Source of the DNA: Ahrensia sp.
GTDB taxonomy: Bacteria; Pseudomonadota; Alphaproteobacteria; Rhizobiales; Rhizobiaceae
Assembly: GCA_028817895.1 (NCBI GenBank)
Contig: JAPPOQ010000011.1
Coordinates: forward strand, 1-64,000
Direction of reading: 5' to 3'
DNA: 64,000 nt
A program made the translations under genes and the position numbers. Below, one piece after another: positions 1 through 8,751 of this stretch (positions are counted from its first letter, which is position 1; each line of letters opens with the position of its first letter). The notes under the pieces are model-generated. The model had not been told where the DNA came from and made no database searches. It was given only the letters and a program-made list of their open reading frames with translations.

Positions 1-112
1 TGGCGGCGTCGAAATCCTCGCGCGATGCCCAGCATCGCTCTGCGGTGTTCTCCTTACCAGCTCGAAAATCCATCCCATCAAACTGCTCCAATCTGGACGA
101 GACTTGCTCTAG
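1..112. repeat. Right-hand part of a MITE-like repeat element (partial copy at window edge)
   Basis: This stretch matches positions 13534-13646 with only about six or seven differences, including one single-base indel. It ends in the same terminal sequence, GACTTGCTCTAG. The left part of the copy lies outside the window. The internal GCGATGC/GCATCGC hairpin is also kept. The final CTAG overlaps the end of the neighbouring permease gene and supplies its TAG stop codon on the minus strand (109-111). Confidence 0.8.
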
Positions 113-1311
113 TCCTTCAGGCTTTCTTCGCGCAGCCCATCGGCCAGCAGGTTCAGTCCAAGAACCAGCGACATAAGGCCGAGCGCGGGCGGCAGCACGA
201 GATGGGGGTAGATTGCCAGCAGCTTGCGGCCATCATTGATGGTCGTGCCCCAATCCGGGCTTTCCGGGCTGAAGCCCAGGCCGAAGAAGCCCAGCGTTCC
301 AAGCAAAATGGTCGTGTAGCCAATGCGCAGGCAGAAATCGACGATGAGCGGACCGCGCGCATTGGGCAGCAATTCCCAAAGCATGATGTACCAGGCCGTC
401 TCGCCACGCGTCTGGGCCGCAGCCACATAGTCGCGGGTTTTGATATCGATGGCGAGGCCGCGCACGATCCTGAACACGGTCGGCGAATTCACGAAAACCA
501 CCGACACGAATATGTTTAGAATGTTGGGGCTGAGCACATCATCGATGAGACCAAACGGATCGACGCGGAAGACGAGCCCCAGATACAGCCACAAGCCGAT
601 TGCAAAGGTGATTGCCAGTTGTATGGCCAGCAATTGCGGCCGCGGCCGATAGCGAGAGGTCCACAAAGCGGCAAAGAAGATCAGCGGAAATGCGAACATG
701 ATCATCGCGATGATGTTGGGAATCGACGCGATCCAGGTCTTGCCACCGGGCAGGTTGAACACAGTGCCTTCAGCCCGGATTTCCGGTGTGACCAGCAGGA
801 AAAACAGCAGGATCACCGGAAAGGCGAGCACCAGATTGGCCAGGAAGGACAGGATTGTGTCAGTCCGGCCCATATAATATCCCGCCGGCAGGCCGAGCGT
901 GATACCCACCATGAAGGCAAACAACGTGGCCACCGGCGCGATGATGATGACGATACGGCTTCCCTGCACCCATCGGCTGAACACGTCTCGCGCCAGATGG
1001 TCCCCACCCAGCAGGTAATGTTGCCCTTCAAGACCGGAGACCGGCCATCCGGGCTTCTTATTGCGCATGCCCGAAACCTGATTGAGCGCGTCAAAGGTCG
1101 CGATCTGATCGGCAAAAATGGCCGTCAGCACCCAAAACAGGACGAGGACCAGTCCGATCAGCCCGATCGGACTGTCAAACAGCTTGCCATATAACCCGAG
1201 CCGTCCTCTGAGCATCCATGAGAGGACGAGAATGATAACGAGGCCGATCCACACGGGCGTGAACTGCACGAACATGCGGGAGGCGATTTCAAAAGCGGTC
1301 AGCCGATCCAT
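109..1311 (-). CDS. ABC transporter permease, DppC/OppC type
   Basis: Inner-membrane permease of a peptide/nickel/opine-type ABC importer (400 aa). It has an N-terminal membrane segment, a long periplasmic stretch and the C-terminal BPD_transp_1 domain. The EAA loop region is visible around AAAQTRGETAWYIMLWELLPN, followed by GPLIVDF and LGFFGLGFSPESPDWG, all typical of the DppC half. It lies 12 bases downstream of the DppB-type permease gene and is the third gene of a minus-strand operon that starts with the binding protein at 4220. The protein is longer than the usual 280-300 aa because of extra membrane segments in the N-terminal half. No ATPase genes are visible in the window; they may lie beyond its left edge. 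The stop codon lies inside the repeat element that ends at 112. Confidence 0.93.
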   Translation of the reverse strand: MDRLTAFEIASRMFVQFTPVWIGLVIILVLSWMLRGRLGLYGKLFDSPIGLIGLVLVLFWVLTAIFADQIATFDALNQVSGMRNKKPGWPVSGLEGQHYLLGGDHLARDVFSRWVQGSRIVIIIAPVATLFAFMVGITLGLPAGYYMGRTDTILSFLANLVLAFPVILLFFLLVTPEIRAEGTVFNLPGGKTWIASIPNIIAMIMFAFPLIFFAALWTSRYRPRPQLLAIQLAITFAIGLWLYLGLVFRVDPFGLIDDVLSPNILNIFVSVVFVNSPTVFRIVRGLAIDIKTRDYVAAAQTRGETAWYIMLWELLPNARGPLIVDFCLRIGYTTILLGTLGFFGLGFSPESPDWGTTINDGRKLLAIYPHLVLPPALGLMSLVLGLNLLADGLREESLKD

Positions 1312-1323
1312 GTCAGATACTCC

Positions 1324-2370
1324 CTAGCTGACGCGGATGCGTGGGTTGAGGAATGCGTAGCCGATGTCGGATATCAGCTGGGTGAACAGAACCACGAATA
1401 CGGCGACGACGGACACAGCCATCATCAACTCGATATCGTTGTTGCCGACGGCTTGAACCAGCGTCCAGCCGAAGCCCTTATAGTTGAACAGGGTCTCGAT
1501 GATCACCACGCCGGTGAGCAGCCACGGAATCTGCAGCATGATCACGGTGAAGGGGGCAATCAGCGCGTTGCGCAAAGCGTGTTTCAGCACGACTCCCCAG
1601 AAGGATACGCCCTTGAGCCGAGCGGTGCGGATATATTGTTCGGTCATAACCTCGGCCATTGAGGCGCGAGTCATACGGGCAATGTAGCCAACTCCGTAAA
1701 GCGCAAGCGCAAGAACCGGCAGGGTAAAATTCTCCCAATTCGCGCCATCCATTGCCGAAGCTGCGGTCCCTTTGAACCATCGAAGCCCCGTCACGCTGGA
1801 AGCAAACACCACGATGAACACGACACCCGACACATATTCGGGCGTTGATGTGGTGATAATTGAAAATGTCGAGAGCGTTCGGTCCGTCTTGGAGCCTTCA
1901 CGCATGCCTGCCAGCACACCGATTATGAGCGCAGCAGGTACCATGGTGATCATGACCCAGAACATCAAAACTCCGGTCAGGCTCAGCTTGTCGAGGATCA
2001 GCCCGCCAATGCTCTCTTTGAAAACGGTGGAAAAGCCCCAGTCCCCCTGCAAAATGCCGCAAAAGGTGGGGGCATCGGCGGGGTCAGAACCTGCCGGGAT
2101 GCAGCGTCCGGTTATCTCACCGGTCTCGGTCGTGTGGGTCCAGCCCGGCGCCACGCCAAGCCATTCGCCATAGCGCTTGAAAATGTTCTGTCGATAGCCA
2201 TTGCGCTCAAGAAAGGCCTCTACTTGTGCATCACTGGTGCGCATGTCGAGCTGCGACTTGACAAGCTTTTCCAGGTTGGGATCGAGATTTGTGAGGTAGA
2301 AAACGATCAGCGTCAGACAAAGAGCCGTCAGCAGCATCACGCCGAAGCGTTTCAGCAGAAAGGTACCCAT
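1324..2370 (-). CDS. ABC transporter permease, DppB/OppB type
   Basis: Inner-membrane permease (348 aa) that pairs with the DppC-type subunit encoded next downstream. The N-terminus has the usual DppB start, one membrane helix followed by a periplasmic domain. That domain carries a two-cysteine insert (GRCIPAG and TFCGIL). The C-terminal BPD_transp_1 domain contains the EAA-type loop TARLKGVSFWGVVLKHALRN and then the family-typical TGVVIIETLFNYKGFGW. It is separated by 173 bases from the binding-protein gene upstream; that gap holds two stem-loops. Substrate cannot be told from the sequence; the binding protein belongs to the family 5 group, which takes up peptides, opines, glutathione, nickel complexes or oligosaccharides. 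Confidence 0.93.
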   Translation of the reverse strand: MGTFLLKRFGVMLLTALCLTLIVFYLTNLDPNLEKLVKSQLDMRTSDAQVEAFLERNGYRQNIFKRYGEWLGVAPGWTHTTETGEITGRCIPAGSDPADAPTFCGILQGDWGFSTVFKESIGGLILDKLSLTGVLMFWVMITMVPAALIIGVLAGMREGSKTDRTLSTFSIITTSTPEYVSGVVFIVVFASSVTGLRWFKGTAASAMDGANWENFTLPVLALALYGVGYIARMTRASMAEVMTEQYIRTARLKGVSFWGVVLKHALRNALIAPFTVIMLQIPWLLTGVVIIETLFNYKGFGWTLVQAVGNNDIELMMAVSVVAVFVVLFTQLISDIGYAFLNPRIRVS

Positions 2371-2498
2371 AAAACTCCCCCAATCGACAATCGGGCCACG
2401 TGCCCCTCGCGGAGCACAAACCCCTTGTGCCGGATTGCTCTTGAGACACCGGGAGCGTGCACACCCTGTCTCTCAAAAACAAGAGGGCAAAAACAACA

Positions 2499-2527
2499 GG
2501 GGGAAGGCCGCCTTTGCAGCCTCCCCC
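2499..2527 (-). terminator. GC-rich stem-loop between binding-protein and permease genes
   Basis: GGGGG-AA-GGC pairs with GCC-T-CCCCC across a ten-base loop. It lies just after the stop of the solute-binding protein gene on the minus strand. No strong T-run follows, so partial termination or 3' end protection of the binding-protein message is more likely than full termination. Such hairpins commonly give more binding protein than permease. Confidence 0.55.
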
Positions 2528-2530
2528 GAA

Positions 2531-2551
2531 AAGCCTGTTTCAATCAGGCTT
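2531..2551 (-). other. Small inverted repeat over the stop codon of the binding-protein gene
   Basis: AAGCCTG and CAGGCTT form a perfect 7-bp stem with a 7-base loop that contains the stop codon at 2544-2546. It stands directly before the larger stem-loop at 2499-2527, so the end of this message would carry two hairpins in a row. Confidence 0.45.
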
Positions 2552-4220
2552 TGAAGTGCATCTCATGCGGATAATACTCGTAGGAGATGTGGTGATCTGC
2601 GCCACCGACAGTGTCCTTCGAGAAGTTGGTCAGTGTGCGCCAGTAGGGCTGGATAGTCACACCCTCATCGCGCATCAGCTCCATCAAGCGCTGCATCTTC
2701 ACCTTGCGCTTTTCAACGTCGGCGATGGCGAGAGCTTCGGTCAGCGTGTCGTCGAACTCCTTGTTGGCAAAGCCGGATTCGTTCCAAGCTTCACCGGAAC
2801 GATAGGCCAGAGCAAGAACTTGGACACCGAGCGGACGCGGGTTCCAGTTGGTGGACGAGAAGGGGTATTTCGCCCAGTCGTTCCAGAACGTCGAGCCCGG
2901 CAGCACGGTGCGCTTGACCTTGATGCCGGCCTTGCGCAGCTGATCAGCCACCGCGTCGGTGGTGTCCTTGCGGTAGCCTGCATCGATAGAGATGATTTCG
3001 TGTTCGAAATCGCCGGCCCCGGCCTCATCCATCATCTGCTTGGCTTTTTCCGGATTGTATTCCGGCGCACCGATGTCGACATATTCAGGATGCATCGGGC
3101 CAACATGGGTGTTGTTTGCGGTGATGCCGAGACCGGCAATGCCGAGTTCCAGAAGCACATTATTGTCCACGGCCAGCGCGAGCGCGCGGCGCACATTGAC
3201 ATTGTCATAAGGTGCGTTGTTTTGGTTAGGTCGGATCACGATGGTCGAGGCCGTATCGATGTCGGCACGTTTCCAGCCGTCGAGCGCGGCGAAGATGTCG
3301 ATGAACTCGCCTTCGATCGAATAGGTCGAATCCACCTCGTCCGACTCGGCAGCGGCGACCCATGCTGCAGGTTCCTGGCCGTAATCGATGAACTCGATGC
3401 GATCGAGCCATGCGCCATTGCCCTCGTTCCACCAGGTGTGGTTGGTGTTCTTGACGAGAACGGCTTTGACACCAACTTCGATGGCTTCCGGGATGTAAGG
3501 ACCGGTGCCGAGCGGCTTCTCGATCGCAGTTTCGAAATTGTAGTCCTTATGCGTGATCGCAGCCGGATAGTCGGCCATGCCAGGGATCAGCGTGATGTCT
3601 GCGGCGGGCAGGTTCAGCTTGACCGTGTGGCTGTCGACGATTTCCAGCACGCCGTCTTTGATCTTGTCGGTGCCGTTTGGATTGTCGTCCGTCTTGGCGT
3701 CGATCAGCGTGGAGAAGCGGGCGGCCATGGAGTTGCCTTCAACTGACTTGTCACACCAACCTTCAATGTTGCGGGCAACGTCTTCAGCGGTGAAGTCGGA
3801 ACCGTCGTTCCACTTCACGCCCTTGCGCACCTTCAGCACATAGGTCGTGGCGTCGTCGGAAATCTCCCAGCCTTCCAGCAATTTGGGCGTGAAGGTCGCG
3901 TCATTGTTAAATTGAACGAGATATTCCAGCCAGCCGCGCGACACGTTCGCGATCTGCGACCAGTCATAAGTGCGTGGGTCTTTGAGGGCGCGAACTTCCT
4001 GCTGGAAGCGCAGCGTGCCACCGGCTTTTGCGTGAGCAGCTGCACGGGCAGGCGCTTTCATGCCCAACATGGCATAGGCGGTTACGGCGGTAGCGCCAAA
4101 GGCGCTGGCGGTGGTGATGAATTCGCGGCGGCTGACAGCGGTGCCGTTCTTCTTCACCTCCTCGGCCATCTCCACCACATGCTTCGGCATTGGCTTGCCG
4201 TTGCGTTTGAAGAATTTCAT
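2544..4220 (-). CDS. ABC transporter substrate-binding protein, family 5 (SBP_bac_5)
   Basis: Periplasmic binding protein (558 aa) of the DppA/OppA family. A twin-arginine motif, SRREFITTASAFGATA, at about residues 30-45 is followed by a hydrophobic stretch and APARAAAHA, so export by Tat is likely. The mature domain shows family features such as LLEGWEISDDATTYVLKVRKGVKWNDG and FTAEDVARNIEGW. The ligand pocket does not reveal the substrate. It is the first gene of the minus-strand operon with the two permeases. The start has a good ribosome site, GGGAGA, six bases before ATG. A candidate operator (inverted repeat at 4333-4357) lies upstream. Confidence 0.95.
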   Translation of the reverse strand: MKFFKRNGKPMPKHVVEMAEEVKKNGTAVSRREFITTASAFGATAVTAYAMLGMKAPARAAAHAKAGGTLRFQQEVRALKDPRTYDWSQIANVSRGWLEYLVQFNNDATFTPKLLEGWEISDDATTYVLKVRKGVKWNDGSDFTAEDVARNIEGWCDKSVEGNSMAARFSTLIDAKTDDNPNGTDKIKDGVLEIVDSHTVKLNLPAADITLIPGMADYPAAITHKDYNFETAIEKPLGTGPYIPEAIEVGVKAVLVKNTNHTWWNEGNGAWLDRIEFIDYGQEPAAWVAAAESDEVDSTYSIEGEFIDIFAALDGWKRADIDTASTIVIRPNQNNAPYDNVNVRRALALAVDNNVLLELGIAGLGITANNTHVGPMHPEYVDIGAPEYNPEKAKQMMDEAGAGDFEHEIISIDAGYRKDTTDAVADQLRKAGIKVKRTVLPGSTFWNDWAKYPFSSTNWNPRPLGVQVLALAYRSGEAWNESGFANKEFDDTLTEALAIADVEKRKVKMQRLMELMRDEGVTIQPYWRTLTNFSKDTVGGADHHISYEYYPHEMHFKA

Positions 4221-4332
4221 GTTTGTCTCCCGATAAACTTCTTTCAGCGTCTGGCATCATTGCCATTGCGAACACCGTAACATGGACGCTCCGTCGATGT
4301 GAAATTGTCGAGATAACGGATTCGTATGCTGT

Positions 4333-4357
4333 ATATGCGACATAGTTGGTCGCGTAT
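4333..4357. promoter_or_regulatory. Candidate operator upstream of the family 5 ABC operon
   Basis: Inverted repeat with arms ATATGCGAC and GTCGCGTAT (one mismatch) and a 7-base spacer, 113-137 bases upstream of the binding-protein start. Its size and place would suit a dimeric repressor. No regulator gene is adjacent, and the call rests on symmetry alone. Confidence 0.35.
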
Positions 4358-4440
4358 TTGACAGATTGCAGTTGTGGTGAGGCCTCGCCAGTGCAACATT
4401 GTCGCAGTTCAAACGCCGCCATCGTGCGGTCTGGCTGAAC

Positions 4441-4479
4441 AGGGAAAGGACAGGGCCAGGGAAAGGACAGGGCCAGGGA
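4441..4479. repeat. Short 17-bp tandem repeat
   Basis: The unit AGGGAAAGGACAGGGCC occurs twice back to back (4441-4457, 4458-4474) and is followed by AGGGA. It lies in the spacer between the divergent ABC operon and the DUF1801 gene. The repeat may be prone to slippage; no function is apparent. Confidence 0.8.
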
Positions 4480-4508
4480 GAAGTGGGAACCAATTGTGAG
4501 CGACACGA

Positions 4509-4940
4509 ATGCGTAGTTGGTCGGTCAAAAGCGCCATTCCAGCCGATGTTGCGGCGCAGTTCGATGCTTTGGCGCCGCAAAAGCGCGAACAGGCCTTGGC
4601 GCTGCGCGAGGAAATCTTGGCGACCGCGCGCGAGCATCCGCAGATCGGCGAATTGTCGGAATGTCTAAAATGGGGTGAACCGGCCTATCTTCCCGCCCGC
4701 TCAGGGATTGGCAGCACAATCCGCATCGCACCTTTGAAGGGCAGCGACGAGGTTGCACTGTTCTTCATCTGCACCTCTGGATTGATGGAGGAGTTTCGCA
4801 GCCTTTATCCCGATGCGTTCAACTATCACGGCGATCGCGCGCTGACACTGCGTAACCCCATCCAACACTGTCGCCCGGCCTTGCGCCATGTGATCGCTTT
4901 GGCACTGACCAGCAAACTGCGCCGTAAGTCAGCGGTTTAG
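4509..4940 (+). CDS. DUF1801 domain protein
   Basis: Small soluble protein (143 aa) with the DUF1801/YdhG-like fold signature: the N-terminal helices, then CLKWGEPAYLP, RIAPLKGSDEVALFFIC and the final helix region LRHVIALALTSKLRR. Function in this family is not established. Related proteins are called iron-chaperone-like on structural grounds only. It stands alone between the divergent ABC operon and yebC, with its own start codon and no clear ribosome site. No membrane segment or signal peptide is visible. Confidence 0.75.
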   Translation: MRSWSVKSAIPADVAAQFDALAPQKREQALALREEILATAREHPQIGELSECLKWGEPAYLPARSGIGSTIRIAPLKGSDEVALFFICTSGLMEEFRSLYPDAFNYHGDRALTLRNPIQHCRPALRHVIALALTSKLRRKSAV

Positions 4941-5039
4941 CGCCAAATATAGGGCGTCTTGCCTGCCGCTATGGACGCTGGCTGCGGTTTTTATGTAAAG
5001 ACCCGGAAATTTCCGTACGCAGACGCTCGTGAGCACGCC

Positions 5040-5792
5040 ATGGCAGGCCATTCCAAATTCAAGAACATCATGCATCGCAAGGGTCGTCAGGATGCGGCCC
5101 GATCCAAGAAATTTGCCAAATTGTCGAAGGAAATCACGATTGCCTCGAAACTGGGCGGGCCGGATCCGGACGGAAATCCAAGGCTTCGATTGGCCGTTGC
5201 CAATGCCAAGGGCCTGTCCATGCCCAAGGACAATATCCAACGCGCCATCGACAAGGGGCAGGGTGGCGACAGCGAAGAGATGTTCGAAATCCGCTATGAA
5301 GGCTATGGCCCCGGCGGTGTGGCGGTGATCGTCGAGGCGCTGACGGACAACAAGAACCGCTCAGCTGGCAATGTGCGCGCGGCTTTCACCAAGAATGGCG
5401 GACAGATGGGGGAAACCGGCTCGGTTGGCTTCATGTTCGATCGTGTGGGCGAGATCAAATATCCAGCCGCCGCAGGAGATGAAGACACAGTCATGGAGGC
5501 GGCTATAGAAGCGGGTGCCGAGGATGTATCCTCCGATATGGAGGAAGAGGGCGACGGCCACACCATTCTCACAGGCTTTGAAGATCTTGGTGAGGTTGCC
5601 CGCACGCTCGAAGAGACGCTGGGAGAGCCCGAAAGCGTCAATGTCATCTGGAAACCGCAAAACACGGTGCCGGTGGACGAAGACAAGGCGGCAACACTGA
5701 TGAAACTGATGGATGCGCTGGATGATGATGACGATGTCCAGAACGTCTACGCCAATTTCGAGATCGATGATGAGTTGATGGCGCGCCTTTGA
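5040..5792 (+). CDS. yebC: YebC/PmpR family regulator (TACO1 family)
   Basis: Probable YebC-family protein (250 aa), reported in different species as a DNA-binding regulator or a translation factor acting on proline-rich stalls. The start was set at ATG 5040 because the family begins [19 protein letters not shown]; the 27 codons upstream in the same frame have no family match. Further family marks are [41 protein letters not shown] and the C-terminal acidic stretch [18 protein letters not shown]. In many alphaproteobacteria yebC lies next to ruvC; that is not the case here. The ribosome site is weak. Confidence 0.95.
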   Translation: MAGHSKFKNIMHRKGRQDAARSKKFAKLSKEITIASKLGGPDPDGNPRLRLAVANAKGLSMPKDNIQRAIDKGQGGDSEEMFEIRYEGYGPGGVAVIVEALTDNKNRSAGNVRAAFTKNGGQMGETGSVGFMFDRVGEIKYPAAAGDEDTVMEAAIEAGAEDVSSDMEEEGDGHTILTGFEDLGEVARTLEETLGEPESVNVIWKPQNTVPVDEDKAATLMKLMDALDDDDDVQNVYANFEIDDELMARL

Positions 5793-5992
5793 TGCAGTCG
5801 GCCTGCGCTCAATCAAATTGACGCAAACGTTAGTCAGCGCTACAGGGCTGCAAGAGGTCGCAACGGCGTCAAATACCGTTTGAAAATGTCGCGCCGGGCA
5901 ACGTGTTTTTTGAATCAGCAATGCAATAGGATGCGCGACAATCGTGCGTGCGGTCCGCGGGGTCGGGCCAAAGTCGAAAGAGGTTTGTAGCC

Positions 5993-6742
5993 ATGAAAAT
6001 TCTGGTGCCCGTGAAGCGGGTCGTCGATTACAACGTCAAGATCCGCGTCAAGAGCGATGGGTCGGGTGTCGAACTGGCCAATGTGAAAATGTCGATGAAC
6101 CCCTTCGACGAAATCGCCGTCGAAGAGGCATTGCGTCTGAAAGAGGCCGGGCAGGCGGAAGAGGTCATTGCCGTTTCCATTGGGCCGCAGCAATCTCAGG
6201 AAACCATCCGCACAGCCCTCGCAATGGGTGCTGATCGCGGCATTCTGGTGAAAACCGACGATCTCGTTGAGCCGCTCGCTGTTGCCAAAATTCTCAAAGG
6301 CGTTGTGGAAGCGGAAGGGCCGAAGCTCGTCATTCTTGGCAAGCAGGCGATTGATGACGATGCCAACCAGACAGGCCAGATGCTTGCTGCACTGCTTGGC
6401 TGGGCGCAGGCAACCTTCGCCTCGAAGCTGACCATCGATGGCGACAGCGCGCAGGTCACCCGCGAGGTCGATGGCGGCTTGCAGACCATCAAAGTCGATA
6501 TGCCGCTGATCATGACAACCGATCTGCGCCTGAATGAGCCGCGCTACGCGTCTCTGCCCAACATCATGAAGGCCAAGAAGAAGCCGATGGATGAGAAGAC
6601 GCCGGCGGATTACGGTGTGGATACGGCGCCACGTCTGAAAGTTCTGGAAACGGTCGAGCCGCCGAAACGCGAAGCAGGCGTTATCGTGTCCGATGTCAAC
6701 GAGCTGGTCGACAAGCTCAAAAACGAAGCCGGTGTGCTGTAA
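5993..6742 (+). CDS. etfB: Electron transfer flavoprotein beta subunit
   Basis: Small subunit (249 aa) of the heterodimeric electron transfer flavoprotein, which takes electrons from acyl-CoA dehydrogenases and similar flavoenzymes and passes them to ETF-ubiquinone oxidoreductase. It starts [20 protein letters not shown] and keeps [22 protein letters not shown]-type loop [23 protein letters not shown] and the C-terminal anchor region. The start at 5993 was chosen over an upstream in-frame ATG at 5948 because the family begins exactly here and a GAGG site precedes it. The alpha subunit follows after 12 bases. Confidence 0.97.
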   Translation: MKILVPVKRVVDYNVKIRVKSDGSGVELANVKMSMNPFDEIAVEEALRLKEAGQAEEVIAVSIGPQQSQETIRTALAMGADRGILVKTDDLVEPLAVAKILKGVVEAEGPKLVILGKQAIDDDANQTGQMLAALLGWAQATFASKLTIDGDSAQVTREVDGGLQTIKVDMPLIMTTDLRLNEPRYASLPNIMKAKKKPMDEKTPADYGVDTAPRLKVLETVEPPKREAGVIVSDVNELVDKLKNEAGVL

Positions 6743-6754
6743 GGAGCGAGCATC

Positions 6755-7684
6755 ATGACAACACTTCTGATTGCAGAACACGATAACGAAACACTGTCCG
6801 ACCAGACCCACAAAGCGATGACCGCGGCTGCCGAAATTGGCGGCGACGTGCATGTTCTGGTGGCTGGCAAGGACTGCGCCGCCGTTGCAGACCAGGCCGC
6901 AAAGCTTGATGGCGTCGGCAAGGTGCATTTGGTCGAGGCAGACTTCCTGGCCAACCGTTTGGCAGAGCCAATGGCAGCGCTGATCGTCTCCATGGCCGAC
7001 CATCACGATGTCTTCATCGCTCCCGCAACGACGGACGGCAAAAACATCATGCCGCGCGTCGCTGCGCTGCTCGACGTGATGCAGATTTCAGACATTACCG
7101 CCGTGAAGTCCGCCGACACATTCGAGCGTCCGATCTATGCGGGCAATGCCATTCAGACGGTCCAGTCCACCGATGCCAAGAAGGTGATCACCGTACGCAC
7201 CGCAGGCTTTGCTGCGGCGGGTGAGGGTGGCTCGGCAACGGTTGAAAGCATGAGCGCTGCCGACAATCCGGGCCTGTCCGAATTCGTCTCAAACGATCTG
7301 TCTGAAAGCGATCGTCCCGAACTCACCTCCGCAAAAATCATCATTTCCGGTGGTCGTGCGCTCGGGTCCGAGGAAAAGTTCCAGGAAGTCATCATTCCGG
7401 TGGCGGACAAGCTTGGAGCGGCTGTCGGCGCGTCTCGCGCCGCCGTTGACGCCGGCTACGCGCCCAATGACTGGCAGGTTGGGCAGACCGGTAAGGTGGT
7501 CGCGCCTGAACTCTACATCGCGGCCGGTATTTCAGGCGCCATCCAGCATCTGGCGGGCATGAAGGACTCCAAAGTGATCGTCGCCATCAACAAGGATGAA
7601 GAGGCACCGATCTTCCAGGTCGCCGATTACGGCCTCGTCGCCGATCTGTTCGAGGTGCTGCCCGAAATGGAGAAGGCGCTGTAG
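6755..7684 (+). CDS. etfA: Electron transfer flavoprotein alpha subunit
   Basis: Large subunit (309 aa) of the electron transfer flavoprotein. The C-terminal FAD-binding domain is clear: [54 protein letters not shown] and [19 protein letters not shown] good ribosome site (AAGGAG) stands before the ATG. It forms an operon with etfB. In many rhizobia the next gene is hbdA; here a minus-strand gene of different base composition lies between them. Confidence 0.97.
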   Translation: MTTLLIAEHDNETLSDQTHKAMTAAAEIGGDVHVLVAGKDCAAVADQAAKLDGVGKVHLVEADFLANRLAEPMAALIVSMADHHDVFIAPATTDGKNIMPRVAALLDVMQISDITAVKSADTFERPIYAGNAIQTVQSTDAKKVITVRTAGFAAAGEGGSATVESMSAADNPGLSEFVSNDLSESDRPELTSAKIIISGGRALGSEEKFQEVIIPVADKLGAAVGASRAAVDAGYAPNDWQVGQTGKVVAPELYIAAGISGAIQHLAGMKDSKVIVAINKDEEAPIFQVADYGLVADLFEVLPEMEKAL

Positions 7685-7708
7685 CTTGGAGTTTCTGCAC
7701 CTGGGCAT

Positions 7709-8686
7709 TCAATCGCCGCCTTCTGAAGATCTGTTCGAATTGAGTTCGAATTTGGCCTTTTGATAGCGGAGTTTGGTGTCCACAAATGTTGTGATAGGAT
7801 TGTTGGAGTAGAATACTACATCCCCATTTTGATCTTCTCTTTCGAAATTGGGTTTTTCGATCCGTATGAAGTCGATCACGGTACCATTGATAAGCACTCG
7901 CACCTCGACTAGTTCAATTGCATTGACATATTGACGTGTTTTTTCAATAGTGTCCGGTGTCGCTTGCGCTGCCTCAGTGTAGTCGCGGATTTGTAGGCTG
8001 TTGAGGCCATTTAGTTCTTCGATAGATTTCATCGCCTCTAATGCGCGAACCGTCGGAGAGTAAGGCTCCAAATTGTAGTCAATTGCATCTTCCCCAATCA
8101 ACGTCAGGGATTCACGTATTATTCTGAATTGGAGGCTTCTATTATTATTCAGATCATCGAGATCAATTTGAAAAGCGTATTGATATGGCAGATCAGATAG
8201 ATTTCGAGAAAATTTAACGTATGCGCGGACCACCATCGTTCTGGGAGTATAGAAATCAACAATCATTGCTTGTACGATGTTAGAAATTTCTTCATCTTTT
8301 ACAATATTTTCAATTCGAATTCGAGATTCTTCTATTTCTGCCACGAGTTTGGATAGCCGAGATAAATCTTCCTCGGTTTGACTTCGGATAACACCGGCCG
8401 CGACCCGAGTTTCGTCTGTTAACTCACTGAGCTTGTCCAGCCTTTTGGCAACCTCGGTGCTAACTCGAAGGTCGATAACTGCGCTCAAGCCAACTGTCGC
8501 CAGTAGTCCTGCTATGACCGTAATGATCGCAAATCCGAACGAAAACCATTGGAGAATCGCCTTCTTTATTCCGTCGAGTGCGGCAATTTGGCCGATCTCG
8601 AACTCTGACAGATGAATTTCCGACGATGAGGCGGTGGAGCGAGGAGTTGCCGAGGAGGTTTCTTTCTGACGGTCGACATCAGTCAT
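7709..8686 (-). CDS. Orphan membrane protein with coiled coil, AT-rich, probably acquired
   Basis: Protein of 325 aa that I do not recognise. Roughly residues 40-70 form one membrane segment ([23 protein letters not shown]). A predicted coiled coil of about 60 residues follows, then a mixed alpha/beta domain to the end rich in Asn, Asp and Ile. The start is set at 8686 because a near-perfect ribosome site (GGAGG, eight bases upstream) precedes this ATG; an ATG-less extension to 8719 is open but unsupported. Base composition is unlike the neighbours: the line 8161-8220 has 19 G/C in 60. It lies on the opposite strand between etfA and hbdA. Acquisition by transfer is an inference; function is unknown. 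Confidence 0.85.
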   Translation of the reverse strand: MTDVDRQKETSSATPRSTASSSEIHLSEFEIGQIAALDGIKKAILQWFSFGFAIITVIAGLLATVGLSAVIDLRVSTEVAKRLDKLSELTDETRVAAGVIRSQTEEDLSRLSKLVAEIEESRIRIENIVKDEEISNIVQAMIVDFYTPRTMVVRAYVKFSRNLSDLPYQYAFQIDLDDLNNNRSLQFRIIRESLTLIGEDAIDYNLEPYSPTVRALEAMKSIEELNGLNSLQIRDYTEAAQATPDTIEKTRQYVNAIELVEVRVLINGTVIDFIRIEKPNFEREDQNGDVVFYSNNPITTFVDTKLRYQKAKFELNSNRSSEGGD

Positions 8687-8751
8687 CTCGACTTCCTCCG
8701 AGTTTGATGACACAAACACCGTTTACTACCAAAATACCAGATTTTTGCGAA

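Noticed and set aside
2457-3746. Long plus-strand open frame (429 codons) opposite the family 5 binding protein gene
   Set aside because: It is antisense to a clear gene, rich in His, Arg and Val with no domain, and arises from codon bias on the real strand.
5915-7006. Minus-strand open frame (363 codons) opposite etfB
   Set aside because: Fully antisense to a conserved gene, with composition typical of a shadow frame (many His, Cys, Gln).
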